A stretch of 64,000 nucleotides of DNA from a virus: positions 1 through 64,000 of IMG/VR virus record IMGVR_UViG_3300010885_058378; one strand, written 5' to 3'. The number at the start of each line of letters is the position of its first letter. Position 1 is the first letter of the stretch. Below are positions 52,645 to 61,822 of the stretch, piece after piece. A model generated the notes under the pieces. It was not told the DNA's origin. It saw nothing but the letters and a program-made list of their open reading frames with translations, and made no database searches. A program made the position numbers and the translations under genes.

Positions 52645-54679
52645 AGAAGATGTAATTAAAAACTTTGGTGATGAGATTATATTGTCTGGCAATGCTATGG
52701 TAGACAAGAAAGTATTAACCATTCCTGTTAGTCCATCATTAGATATTGCTTTAAATGGTGGCATACCAGAAGGTAGTTTTGTTGTTTTAACGGGACAACC
52801 CAAATGTGGTAAGCTACAACGATTGACCGATTTAATTTATACTCCAAATGGTCGAGTAACTATTGGATCAATAAAATCAGAAGATATAATATGTAATCCT
52901 AATGGATCTACATCTAAAGTAATTGGTATTTATCCTCAAGGTAAAAAAGATATTTATCAGGTTAGTTTTAATGATGGTTCCAAAACCTATTGTGGACTAG
53001 AACATAATTGGTTGGTAGCAAAAAATAATCGAACAAATGACTACAAAGTTTTAACTTTACAAGAAATTATATCGGAAGGATTAAGACTAAATGATCGTTG
53101 GAAATGGAAAATTCCACTAACAAAACCAGTTTATTTTAAGCAAACAAAAAAGCTTTCAATTGATCCGTATATTCTTGGATGTTTGATCGGTGACGGAGGA
53201 TTAACACAAAAAACTCCAAAAATCACCACATCAGATCAGTTTATTCTAAGAAAATTCAAAATCTTTGTTAAAAAACGTGGCTTATCTATCAAGCAAGTGT
53301 CTCAATATGATTATAATATAAGTGGAAAAATAGATTCAAACGTTTTAATTAGAAATACTATTACAAAAGATCTTAAAGAATTAAAACTTTATGGTTGCTC
53401 TTCGCATGATAAGTTTATTCCACAACACTACAGATACTCCTCTATATCAAATAGATGGAAACTTATACGCGGCCTAATGGACACAGACGGATCAAATGAC
53501 AATGGACTTAGAGCAGAATATTCCACTGTTTCTGAAACATTGGCAAAAGATGTTCAAGAAGTTTTAGAAAGCTTAGGATACACCTGTCAAATAAAACACA
53601 GATTTACAGGATATGAAGGTAAAGAGGGTAAGCAATTTCCATCTTATAGATTATATATTCATGGTAACGATATTGATAAACTCTTTAGTTTACCAAGAAA
53701 GAAAAGTGGACATATTAGAAGTAAGCCAGACCTTCATAGAACAATAGTTGATGTAGAAAAGGTTTCTCAAGAAGAAGCTATTTGTATTGAAGTAGATAGT
53801 CCTGATGGATTATATCTAACAAATAATTTCATTGTTACTCATAATACGACAACATCATTAGCATTTTCAGCAACAGCACAAAAAAAAGAATATGCTCATG
53901 GCTCATTTAAAGATGGTCGCCAAGTGTACTACCTTAACATTGAGGGTAGATTGAAGAAAAGAGATTTAGAAGGAATACCGGGACTAGACCTGAGCAGATT
54001 CCATATAATAGGAAGTCAACAAGGTAAGATTTTACATGGTGAAGAATATTTGCAAATTGGTGAAAGAATTATTAATGAAATACCTGGATGTGTTCTGATT
54101 ATAGACTCATACTCTGCTCTGTGTACCGAAGCAGAAATCACCAGTGATATGGATAAAATGCAAAGAGCAGACGGCGCTAAACTACTAGCAAAATTTTGTC
54201 GTAAAGTTGCTAATGTTATTCCTGTTAATCGTAATATTGTTATAGGTATTACTCACTTAATGGGTAATCCAACAGGTTATGGAGCAGAGTTTAAAGAAAA
54301 AAGCGGTCAAGCTATTGCTTATCAGACCGACATTAAGCTCAGGGCGAAGACATTTAAACCGTGGATCGTTGGAACCGACAATACTCAAATAGGGCAGGAG
54401 ATCGAATGGCAAGTGGTCTGCTCGGCACTTGGGCCTCCTGGGGCTGTGACAACCAGCTATGTTAGATATGGCCAAGGAATTGATAAGTATACAGAATTGA
54501 TCAATTTAGCATCTGATGTTGGTATTATTAATAAGGGCGGCGCTTGGTATACAATAACCGCACTTGATGATAAGCCAAAATTTCAAGGTACAGAAAAAGT
54601 TAGAAATTTTCTATTAGAAAATAAAGAAGCATACGATCTAGTTGAAAAGTCTGTTAAAGAGGTTTTAGGAATTAAATGA
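52625..54679 (+). CDS. RecA/UvsX-like recombinase precursor with an intein in Walker A
   Basis: After removal of the intein the extein is 340 residues: an N-terminal part to TGQPKCGK, then TTTSLAFSAT, giving Walker A GxxxxGKT; Walker B-like VLIIDSYSAL; the NVIPVNRNIVIGITHLMGN loop; and a C-terminal part. It would form filaments on single-stranded DNA and catalyse strand exchange in phage recombination and repair. AAAGGA gives the ribosome-binding site; ATG 52625 and ATG 52628 are both possible. The protein is inactive until the intein leaves, because the P-loop is split. Confidence 0.85.
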   Translation: MMATTLKEDVIKNFGDEIILSGNAMVDKKVLTIPVSPSLDIALNGGIPEGSFVVLTGQPKCGKLQRLTDLIYTPNGRVTIGSIKSEDIICNPNGSTSKVIGIYPQGKKDIYQVSFNDGSKTYCGLEHNWLVAKNNRTNDYKVLTLQEIISEGLRLNDRWKWKIPLTKPVYFKQTKKLSIDPYILGCLIGDGGLTQKTPKITTSDQFILRKFKIFVKKRGLSIKQVSQYDYNISGKIDSNVLIRNTITKDLKELKLYGCSSHDKFIPQHYRYSSISNRWKLIRGLMDTDGSNDNGLRAEYSTVSETLAKDVQEVLESLGYTCQIKHRFTGYEGKEGKQFPSYRLYIHGNDIDKLFSLPRKKSGHIRSKPDLHRTIVDVEKVSQEEAICIEVDSPDGLYLTNNFIVTHNTTTSLAFSATAQKKEYAHGSFKDGRQVYYLNIEGRLKKRDLEGIPGLDLSRFHIIGSQQGKILHGEEYLQIGERIINEIPGCVLIIDSYSALCTEAEITSDMDKMQRADGAKLLAKFCRKVANVIPVNRNIVIGITHLMGNPTGYGAEFKEKSGQAIAYQTDIKLRAKTFKPWIVGTDNTQIGQEIEWQVVCSALGPPGAVTTSYVRYGQGIDKYTELINLASDVGIINKGGAWYTITALDDKPKFQGTEKVRNFLLENKEAYDLVEKSVKEVLGIK
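52814..53845 (+). mobile_element. Intein with LAGLIDADG endonuclease, class 3 features
   Basis: The 344-residue intein runs from Leu64 to the Asn of VTHN, directly before Thr of the C-extein. It starts with Leu, so it lacks the usual Cys/Ser nucleophile; instead it shows the class 3 set: Trp in EHNWLV (block B), Cys in ICIEVD (block F) and Thr in IVTHN (block G). The central part holds two LAGLIDADG-type motifs, LGCLIGDGGL near intein residue 120 and IRGLMDTDGS near residue 221, so it is likely an active homing element. Confidence 0.8.
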
Positions 54680-55095
54680 ATATTATTGATTTAGATGGAA
54701 ATCAGATTAACTGGAGCCTAACTGGTCATATTTCTAAAGGAAGAATTCATGATAAGTCTTCTTTCCATTTAGCAGCCAGGAAATTACTAATAGATAGTTT
54801 TCCAACACTGCAAATACTAGAAGAAGTTCCTATTCCATTAAGAAGATCAGAAACACTATATCTTGATTTTTATTTACCGCTAATAAAAAGAGTAATAGAG
54901 GTTCATGGAGAACAACACTATAAGTTTATTCCATTCTATCATAGTTCTAAAATGAATTTTTTAAAAGCACAAAAAAGAGATAATGAAAAAAAAGAATGGT
55001 GTGAAAAAAATGGTATAACTCATACCGTATTGCCATATAATGAGCCAATAGAAACATGGAGAAAGATACTGTCTTATGAGCACACGAACAGCTAA
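54676..55095 (+). CDS. PD-(D/E)XK nuclease-like protein
   Basis: The 139-aa protein has LYLDFYLPLIKRVIEVHGEQHYKF near residue 74, seen as key elements D-x-Y-L-P, then E-V-H-G-E-Q-H, the PD-(D/E)XK nuclease core related to Vsr-type proteins, and RDNEKKEWCEKNG further on. Similar proteins follow uvsX/recA in large phages. It probably cuts DNA in recombination or repair, or derives from a mobile endonuclease. It overlaps the recA-like stop by 4 bases. Confidence 0.65.
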   Translation: MNIIDLDGNQINWSLTGHISKGRIHDKSSFHLAARKLLIDSFPTLQILEEVPIPLRRSETLYLDFYLPLIKRVIEVHGEQHYKFIPFYHSSKMNFLKAQKRDNEKKEWCEKNGITHTVLPYNEPIETWRKILSYEHTNS

Positions 55096-55573
55096 AGAAG
55101 ATTTACAGCACTGGGATAATATTCTAGACGAATACGAATCCTCAATAGCTCTGCCCAAATACTCTGCTCAATACGGAGTATCAGAGAGTGAGATTAATCA
55201 GTATTTAACAATGACAAGAGATGAACTTGAAAAGATATCGCCAGAAGATTGTGCTCAAATATCTTATAGATTAGCCCAATTCTCGTTCCATGTTCAAAGA
55301 ACAATAAATAGAGAAATTGCCAGATGTAATTGGTCAGAAGAATCTATAAAAGAAACAATAGCTGATGAGATCAATAATTATAAAGGATATGGTTTTATAG
55401 AAAAATCTTTACAAGCGATTAAACATAATGACAAAGCCTCAGCATTAAATAGTATAAAGAAGTATGCAAAACAAAGAATTGACAGACTATCATATATTGC
55501 CAATAGTATAAAAAATCTATCTGATATTATGATGGCTATACAAAGAACAAAGGTGCAACATGGACCCAAATGA
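55076..55573 (+). CDS. Hypothetical helical protein, 165 aa
   Basis: An acidic helical protein beginning in the 3' end of the nuclease gene. A conserved-looking region LDEYESSIALPKYSAQYGVS and LAQFSFHVQRTINREIARCNW occurs in related phage proteins next to helicase genes. No enzymatic motif. A role at the replication fork is suggested only by position. Confidence 0.5.
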   Translation: MSTRTAKEDLQHWDNILDEYESSIALPKYSAQYGVSESEINQYLTMTRDELEKISPEDCAQISYRLAQFSFHVQRTINREIARCNWSEESIKETIADEINNYKGYGFIEKSLQAIKHNDKASALNSIKKYAKQRIDRLSYIANSIKNLSDIMMAIQRTKVQHGPK

Positions 55574-56003
55574 GATTTTAAAAAACCCAGAACAAATTAA
55601 GGCACTAATCTCTCTTTTACAGGGATTGGTCGATCAGGTAACTCCAGAACAAGAGCCAGAAGAAGAAACCAAAAATAAGAGGGTGGCACCGTCCAAACCG
55701 GGGTCTACTATAAAAACGAAAGGTGGTCAAAAAGTAGGAAACAACAAATCGATCAAATCCAAAAAAACACAGCCAACAAATATTAATGCATTTGAAAAAA
55801 TGGCTGAGTTTAGAATGCACAAGGATGATTGTGCTATAGATAAAAAACTATGCTCAAATGAGCCTGTAGCAAGAATGAGGGAATTTGAATTTGTCGATGT
55901 TGTTTGTCGTGTTTGCGGCAAAAAGGAATCTATTGCTCCATCACTACTATTTGATGCTCCTTCTCGATACAAGTGTAATAATTGCTCAACCCAATCTGGC
56001 TAA
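55560..56003 (+). CDS. Zinc-ribbon protein, 147 aa
   Basis: An N-terminal acidic helix, a basic low-complexity linker (KTKGGQKVGNNKSIKSKK) and a C-terminal domain with CRVCGKKES and CNNCSTQSG, a four-Cys zinc ribbon. It lies just before dnaB with a 3-base gap and overlaps the previous gene by 14 bases. It may bind DNA or connect replication proteins; no function is known. Confidence 0.6.
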   Translation: MDPNEILKNPEQIKALISLLQGLVDQVTPEQEPEEETKNKRVAPSKPGSTIKTKGGQKVGNNKSIKSKKTQPTNINAFEKMAEFRMHKDDCAIDKKLCSNEPVARMREFEFVDVVCRVCGKKESIAPSLLFDAPSRYKCNNCSTQSG

Positions 56004-56006
56004 AAT

Positions 56007-57476
56007 ATGATTTTGTGTGATCCGTCGGCAGAGAGAGCCATTCTTAGTGGTATCTTAAAGTATGGTGAGGATGCCTATTTGGATATCGCTGATATCTTAC
56101 AGGAGTCTTCATTCACCATAGATAGTAATCAGATAATATTCAAATGTCTGAAAAATATTTGTGAAAATGAACCAAAGACTAAAATTGATTTAGCATCTGT
56201 ATACTCGTCAGCACAAGAACTGGGTTTATCTGAAGTTCTATCAAAAAAGGACGAGGCTCAGCATTTAAAGGCTATATTTGATTTTCCAGTTAATTTGGAA
56301 AATATTAGAAAATTCGCCTCTAAAATTAAGAAGCTAGAAATAGCAAGACTTCTTCACAAGGAAATGGATCAGGTCCAGGAAAGACTTCTTGATGTAACAG
56401 GAAGCGAATCTATATCTAATATTATAGGAATAGCAGAAGAATCCATATTTAGCTTTTCCTCTTCGTTATCTAACGAGAGTGATGCTGCTCCAGCCTTTAT
56501 TGCTGGAGATATTGATAATTATATAGAATTTCTACAAACAAATAAGGTGGATCAAATTGGAATATCCACTGGATTTCCTGTTTATGATCAGGCTATTGGC
56601 GGAGGACTAAGAAAAGGAACGGTTAATGTTATTGCTGCCAGACCAAAGGTTGGTAAAACATTGTTATCCGATAATATTGGTTATTACATAGCAAGTAAAT
56701 TAAAGATTCCAGTTTTGAATATGGATACGGAAATGACAAGAGAAGACCATATTCATAGAATTCTTGCCATGTCCTCTGAAATTGAGATCAATAAGATTGA
56801 GACTGGTAAATTTTCTGATACTCCAAGCACTTTCTCTAAGATACAAGAGGCTATCAAAGAGTTAAAAGAAAGTCGCTTATATCATAAGAGTATTGCTGGT
56901 AAGCCATTTGAAGAACAACTATCTATAATGCGAAGATGGTTAGTCAAAGAAGTTGGACTTAATGACGATGGAACAGCAAAAGATTGCGTTATAATATATG
57001 ACTATCTAAAATTAATGGATAGTGCCGGAATAAACCAAGATATGAAAGAATATCAGGTTCTTGGTTTTATGATGACGGCACTTCATAACTTTGCTATACA
57101 GTATAAAGTTCCCATACTATCATTCATTCAGTTGAATAGAGATGGAATCACAAAAGAAAGTACCGACACGGCCAGCGGATCTGACCGTATTATATGGTTG
57201 TGTAGCAACTTTACTATTTTCAAAAGAAAGAGTGACGAAGAAATCGCTGAAGATGGACAAGACGCTGGTAATAGAAAATTAGTACCCTTAATTAGTCGCC
57301 ACGGAGGAGGACTAGATGACAACGATTATATTAATTGTCATATGAAGGGGTGGTGTGCTAAGATAACAGAGGGTAAAACCAGACTAGAATTAATGAGCGG
57401 GTCGAACAAACAAAAGGACGGTTTCATAGTCGATGAAAACAATAATGAAGAAAAAAACGAAATACCATTCGTATGA
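56007..57476 (+). CDS. dnaB: Replicative DNA helicase (DnaB family)
   Basis: The 489-aa protein has an N-terminal DnaB domain (SAERAILSGILKYGED start), a linker, and a RecA-type motor with Walker A AARPKVGKT (residues 211-219), VLNMDTEMTREDH (motif 1a) and Walker B CVIIYDYLKL near residue 328; FIQLNRD and SDRIIWLC are later helicase motifs. It is the 5'-3' fork helicase. No intein is present here, although this family is a frequent intein host. It overlaps the primase gene by 44 bases, so the two are made together. Confidence 0.9.
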   Translation: MILCDPSAERAILSGILKYGEDAYLDIADILQESSFTIDSNQIIFKCLKNICENEPKTKIDLASVYSSAQELGLSEVLSKKDEAQHLKAIFDFPVNLENIRKFASKIKKLEIARLLHKEMDQVQERLLDVTGSESISNIIGIAEESIFSFSSSLSNESDAAPAFIAGDIDNYIEFLQTNKVDQIGISTGFPVYDQAIGGGLRKGTVNVIAARPKVGKTLLSDNIGYYIASKLKIPVLNMDTEMTREDHIHRILAMSSEIEINKIETGKFSDTPSTFSKIQEAIKELKESRLYHKSIAGKPFEEQLSIMRRWLVKEVGLNDDGTAKDCVIIYDYLKLMDSAGINQDMKEYQVLGFMMTALHNFAIQYKVPILSFIQLNRDGITKESTDTASGSDRIIWLCSNFTIFKRKSDEEIAEDGQDAGNRKLVPLISRHGGGLDDNDYINCHMKGWCAKITEGKTRLELMSGSNKQKDGFIVDENNNEEKNEIPFV

Positions 57477-58602
57477 TCAATATCAGTTAAAGCATTTATC
57501 TGATAAAGTATGCGACGATATTGAAAATCTATTATTGTCTTTGGGAATAGATTCCTATAAGATGCTAGATAAGATGGTCACCATGAGTTGTCCTATTCAT
57601 GGTGGAGATAATGACTCAGCATTCAATCTGTATCATCAAGGAGATACATATCGAGGCAACTGGAAATGTCGAACACACCAATGCGAAAATGTTTTTAAAT
57701 CATCAATAATAGGATTTATTAGAGGGTGCTTATCTCATCAAGAAGGATGGTCTAAGTCTGGTGATGATATGGTCTCTTTTAATGATGCCTTACAGTTTGC
57801 TATAAGCTTTAGTAAGCACGATCCGTCTGACCATAAACAAACAAGAAAAGCTAAAGAAAAAAATAACTTTGTTAATGCAGTTAAGAATATAACTCCAGAT
57901 AGTCAAAATAAACCACAACTAGTTCCTAGGTCTTTGGTCACTAAGGCACTAAACATACCATCAAAGTATTTTATAGATAGGGGTTTCTCCAAAAACATTC
58001 TTATTAAATATGATGTTGGAGACTGTATAGGACAAGGAAAAGAAATGAGCAGCAGGGCTGTGGTTCCTGTTTATGATAATGATATGATAGGAATGGCAGG
58101 ATGCACTGGTCGTAGCATATTTGACAAATGCAACGAATGCTCATGCTTTCATGATTCTCAACAATCATGCCCCGAAGATAAAGAAAAATGGCTAAGTTCT
58201 AAATGGAAACATAGTAAAAATTTTAAGACACAGGAATATCTGTATAATTACTGGTTTGCTAAAGACATTATTTTGAAGAATAAAACTGTTGTCATTGTTG
58301 AAAGTCCTGGAAATGTGTGGAGACTAGAAGAATCTGGTATACATAATTCTGTAGCTATTTTTGGATCTTCTCTGAGCCATAAACAAAAAATGCTTTTAGA
58401 CATATCCGGAGCAATGAATATAGTTACTATAATGGATAATGATGTTGCTGGCCAAGAAGCGTCAAAACAAATAGAATTAAAATGCGGAAGAACATACAAC
58501 ATCAAGCATATCAAATTATCCTCTAATGATGTTGCAGAAATGTCTCCCGATCAGATTAAGCAAGAAATTTTACCGCAAATACAGGACTATCAATTATGCT
58601 AA
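57433..58602 (+). CDS. DNA primase with Toprim domain
   Basis: The 389-aa protein begins with a zinc-binding part: CPIHGG near residue 52 and CRTHQCE near residue 78. A Toprim domain follows: VVIVESPGNVWRL near residue 287 (catalytic Glu) and IMDNDVAGQEA near residue 334 (DxD-like acid pair). It makes RNA primers for lagging-strand synthesis and is coupled to DnaB. ATG 57445 is a possible alternative start. It overlaps the next gene by ATGCTAA. Confidence 0.85.
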   Translation: MKTIMKKKTKYHSYDQYQLKHLSDKVCDDIENLLLSLGIDSYKMLDKMVTMSCPIHGGDNDSAFNLYHQGDTYRGNWKCRTHQCENVFKSSIIGFIRGCLSHQEGWSKSGDDMVSFNDALQFAISFSKHDPSDHKQTRKAKEKNNFVNAVKNITPDSQNKPQLVPRSLVTKALNIPSKYFIDRGFSKNILIKYDVGDCIGQGKEMSSRAVVPVYDNDMIGMAGCTGRSIFDKCNECSCFHDSQQSCPEDKEKWLSSKWKHSKNFKTQEYLYNYWFAKDIILKNKTVVIVESPGNVWRLEESGIHNSVAIFGSSLSHKQKMLLDISGAMNIVTIMDNDVAGQEASKQIELKCGRTYNIKHIKLSSNDVAEMSPDQIKQEILPQIQDYQLC

Positions 58603-59327
58603 TATTAGGAATCTCTGGAAGGAAGCAGTCCGGAAAAAGCACAATAGGCAATTTTATACTATCTCTATATCTTGCTAAGCTAGGATATTGTGAAAAAATT
58701 TATATGGATGAAGATGGTCAATTATTGATTTCTGATATTCTGGGAGACACTAGGTATGAAGGTATTTTTGATATTAGAAAATTAGTGGATACATACAATG
58801 ATCCAAGATTTATACAAGCTATTAATAAGCTTAATTCAAAGGTAAAAATATACAATTTTGCTGATATTTTAAAAACAGACATCTGTATTAATATGCTAGG
58901 ATTAACATATGATCAGTGCTACGGAACAGATGATAATAAAAACGAAATGACAAACATAGTATGGAACGATAAGAAACTATCTGCTAGAGATGTTATGCAA
59001 GTTGTAGGCACTGATATTTTTAGAAAATTAGATACTAATGTGTGGGTTAGATCCACTATTAATAAGATTATTAGAGATAAACCAGACCTTGCTGTTATTA
59101 CTGATTGTCGATTTCCTAACGAAGTAGATTCTATTAAGCAAAGTGGTGGAAAGGTTATAAGATTAACTAGAAATCCATTTCAATCAGATCATCTAAGTGA
59201 AACAGTATTAGATAAAGACAACTATGATTGGTCTAATTTTGATTATGTAGTAGAAAATTCTGATGTTACTCTTCTTGATCAATTTACTCAGATTAAAAAA
59301 CTATTAGAGGAGATATTACCATTATAA
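58596..59327 (+). CDS. Deoxynucleoside monophosphate kinase
   Basis: The 243-aa protein has GISGRKQSGKST (P-loop, residues 5-16), SARDVMQVVGTDIFR, WVRSTINKI and VITDCRFPNEVDSI; these motifs match phage dNMP kinases (T4 gene 1 type), which phosphorylate dNMPs to dNDPs. It complements the ribonucleotide reductase and dCMP deaminase. The GAGGAG near its 3' end probably serves the following nuclease gene. Confidence 0.85.
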   Translation: MLILGISGRKQSGKSTIGNFILSLYLAKLGYCEKIYMDEDGQLLISDILGDTRYEGIFDIRKLVDTYNDPRFIQAINKLNSKVKIYNFADILKTDICINMLGLTYDQCYGTDDNKNEMTNIVWNDKKLSARDVMQVVGTDIFRKLDTNVWVRSTINKIIRDKPDLAVITDCRFPNEVDSIKQSGGKVIRLTRNPFQSDHLSETVLDKDNYDWSNFDYVVENSDVTLLDQFTQIKKLLEEILPL

Positions 59328-60361
59328 TAACATACTTTAGAAGTTCATCTTATAACACACACTCTCTTTGCGAACAGCAATATTTTGGTGAGTACGTACT
59401 AGGGTGGAGAGGATTGTCTGGCCAAAAAGCAGATAAAGGAACTATTACTCATAAAGTTCTTGAAATTTTAGCGGTTATGAAAAAAGCCGAGCAAGATGGA
59501 CAAACTACTATTGATGACGATCTTATCGGATTAGTTGATATTAATAATTATGATTTAAATAATTTAATAGAGAAAGTATATACCTATTATACTAATAATG
59601 CTCAGCATCATAAGTGGTCGGCTAAAGATCATAGAGACTGTAAAGACTGGGTTTATAAGGCTATAGAATTTAATGGCGGAATGTTTGATCCTAGAAAAAG
59701 AAATATTCTTTGTCCAGAACAACACTTTGATTTTGAGATTAAAAAACCCTGGGCTAAATACTCTTATGATATTGGCGGAGAAAAACTTGAGGGCAATCTA
59801 GCACTAAAGGGCACAATTGACTTAATAACATTGGTTAATGATTCTACAATAGAAGTAATAGACTGGAAAACTGGAAAAAGATTAGATTGGGCTACTGGAG
59901 AAGAAAAAACCCAAGAGAAGCTAGAAAAAGATCCACAGTTAAAGATCTATCACTATGCAATAAAACATCTTTATCCTCATATTAAGAATATAATATTTTC
60001 AATATATTTTATTAATGATGGTGGACCATTCTCCATTTGTTTTCATGATTCTGATCTAGCATCAACAGAAGATATGCTAAGACAAAAATTTGAAGCAATT
60101 AAAAGCACTAAAAAGCCAAGACTACATAAAAGCTGGATGTGCAGTAAGTTGTGTCATTTTGGCAAAACAACATTTGATGGAACTCATATTCAGCCAATAG
60201 AGGAATACAGAGATGGACAAGTATGCAAATCTGGTCAAACCATGACAAAGTGCGAACAGATAAAACACGACCTTGATCTTTATGGAATCGACACTACAAT
60301 TGGATTGTACAAGAACAAGAATCACTCATTTGGAAGTTACAAAGCACCCGGATCAATATGA
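59327..60361 (+). CDS. Cas4/AddB-type PD-(D/E)XK nuclease with non-canonical start
   Basis: The conserved N-terminus, TYFRSSSYNTHSLCEQQYF, begins before the first ordinary start codon (TTG 59414): the frame is open from ATT 59321, ATA 59324 and ATA 59327, behind GAGGAG (59307-59312). I set the start at ATA 59327, which would mimic the TAATG overlaps used elsewhere. Motifs: GTIDLI and VIDWKTGKR (catalytic D and E-x-K), and four cysteines near the end (CSKLC, QVC, TKC). The Cys in THSLCEQQ supports the longer start because Cas4-type nucleases need one N-terminal Cys for their Fe-S cluster. A role in recombination or end resection is likely. Confidence 0.75.
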   Translation: MTYFRSSSYNTHSLCEQQYFGEYVLGWRGLSGQKADKGTITHKVLEILAVMKKAEQDGQTTIDDDLIGLVDINNYDLNNLIEKVYTYYTNNAQHHKWSAKDHRDCKDWVYKAIEFNGGMFDPRKRNILCPEQHFDFEIKKPWAKYSYDIGGEKLEGNLALKGTIDLITLVNDSTIEVIDWKTGKRLDWATGEEKTQEKLEKDPQLKIYHYAIKHLYPHIKNIIFSIYFINDGGPFSICFHDSDLASTEDMLRQKFEAIKSTKKPRLHKSWMCSKLCHFGKTTFDGTHIQPIEEYRDGQVCKSGQTMTKCEQIKHDLDLYGIDTTIGLYKNKNHSFGSYKAPGSI

Positions 60362-61773
60362 CAAAAACATATTCAGTTCTTCATGCTCATTCTCACTATA
60401 GTCTTTTAGATGGAATTAGTAAACCTAGTCAAATAGCGGAAAGATGCGTTAATGCCGGAATTAAAACCTGTGCAATAACTGATCATGGAACTATTTCTGG
60501 ATGTGTGCAGTTCTATCAGGCAATGAAAGCCAAAAAGATTAAACCAATATTAGGTTGTGAACTTTATATATCTAAAAATGATTCTCTTATTAAAGAGAAA
60601 GAGAATAAAGATTTAAGTCATTTCCTCGTTCTTGCTAAAAATCTAGCAGGATGGAGAACTCTTGTAAAGATCATATCTGAAACTAACAGAATAGATAATT
60701 TCTATCATAAGCCTAGGATTAGTTTTGATAGATTAGCACCCATTCTAGACGGAAATATTATAGGGTTTTGTGGTCATTTAGGATCAAGCATATCAGATTT
60801 GGTTGAGGAAAATCCTGATAACTATACTGATAAGGCAATATCTTTTATAGACCATATGAAAGAAATATTTGGCAAAGATAATTTCTTTTTAGAAGCCCAA
60901 CTCATGGATCAGGAACTAAATCCTAAACAAAAAGAAATGACAGATATAATGAGACAATTATCTGTTAAAACTAAAACTAAAATAATAGCTACTCCAGATG
61001 CTCATTATTGTGAAAGAAAAGACGCTATTGATCAAAGGATTTTATTATGTAATAATCTTAAGACAACTTTAATAGATATAAATAAGAAACTCTTGGCTAA
61101 TGAGGAAGTGCCAATGGGTTGTTTTTTTAAATCGGACAACTATCATATTCCAGATCCAGAAGAAATGACGGAGTGGCATACTAGCGAAGAAATTGAAAAT
61201 ACTCTATATGTTGATTCAATGTGCGAAGAGTATTCTATTCTTAGTAAGCCAGCCCTTCCTGCCTTTGAATGTCCAAACAACTCTAATCCAGAAGAATATC
61301 TGAGACAATTATGTAGAGATGGTTGGCGAGAGAAGATAATGAATGATATTCCAGAGTCTGAGCATACCAAATATGCAGACAGAGTAAAATTAGAATTAGA
61401 TATTTTACAAAAAGCTGGATTATCTAGTTACTTTCTTATAGTACAAGATATTGTAAACTATGTTAAAAAGAGTGGATGGCTTCCAGGACCAGGAAGAGGA
61501 TGTTTTGTTCCTGATACGAACGTTAAAATGCACGACGGAACAACAAAAAAGATCTATCAAATCAATATAGGAGACATTATAATAGATGCCTATGGAAATC
61601 CCCAGGAAGTTTATGATACTTTGCAGTATGATATTAATGAAGATATTATTGAATTAATATTTGAAAATGAAAAAACTATTAGATGCACTAAAGATCATAA
61701 ATTTTTAACAAAAAATAGAGGGTGGGTAGAGGCCCAATATCTCTCAGATATAGATGATATTGTAGAAGTTTAA
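60358..61773 (+). CDS. dnaE: DNA polymerase III alpha, N-terminal piece with N-intein
   Basis: The 471-aa protein has 381 residues of N-extein and 90 residues of N-intein. The extein carries the PHP domain (HAHSHYSLLDG, ITDHGTISG) and the first part of the palm, up to LPGPGRG. The intein then begins with Cys1 at 61501 and includes the block B motif CTKDHKFL before the stop at 61771-61773. The active polymerase must be rebuilt by protein trans-splicing with the product of the gene at 62604. It shares 4 bases with the nuclease gene. Confidence 0.88.
   Translation: MTKTYSVLHAHSHYSLLDGISKPSQIAERCVNAGIKTCAITDHGTISGCVQFYQAMKAKKIKPILGCELYISKNDSLIKEKENKDLSHFLVLAKNLAGWRTLVKIISETNRIDNFYHKPRISFDRLAPILDGNIIGFCGHLGSSISDLVEENPDNYTDKAISFIDHMKEIFGKDNFFLEAQLMDQELNPKQKEMTDIMRQLSVKTKTKIIATPDAHYCERKDAIDQRILLCNNLKTTLIDINKKLLANEEVPMGCFFKSDNYHIPDPEEMTEWHTSEEIENTLYVDSMCEEYSILSKPALPAFECPNNSNPEEYLRQLCRDGWREKIMNDIPESEHTKYADRVKLELDILQKAGLSSYFLIVQDIVNYVKKSGWLPGPGRGCFVPDTNVKMHDGTTKKIYQINIGDIIIDAYGNPQEVYDTLQYDINEDIIELIFENEKTIRCTKDHKFLTKNRGWVEAQYLSDIDDIVEV
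61501..61770 (+). mobile_element. Split intein, N-terminal half (90 aa)
   Basis: Starts with Cys1 (CFVPDTNVKM) after the GPGRG of the polymerase; contains TxxH in RCTKDHKFL and ends at a stop. A class 1 (Cys-type) split intein by these residues. Confidence 0.88.
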
Positions 61774-61796
61774 AAAGAACCCCTTCCTAGACTTTT

Positions 61797-61812
61797 GGTG
61801 TATGTTTATATA
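61797..61812 (+). promoter_or_regulatory. GGTGTATG promoter-like motif in front of the inserted endonuclease
   Basis: GGTGTATGTTTATATA lies 26 bases before ATG 61823, in the short gap after the split-intein stop. It suggests that the endonuclease and the C-terminal polymerase piece have their own transcript. Confidence 0.45.
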
Positions 61813-61822
61813 GAGAAATATT

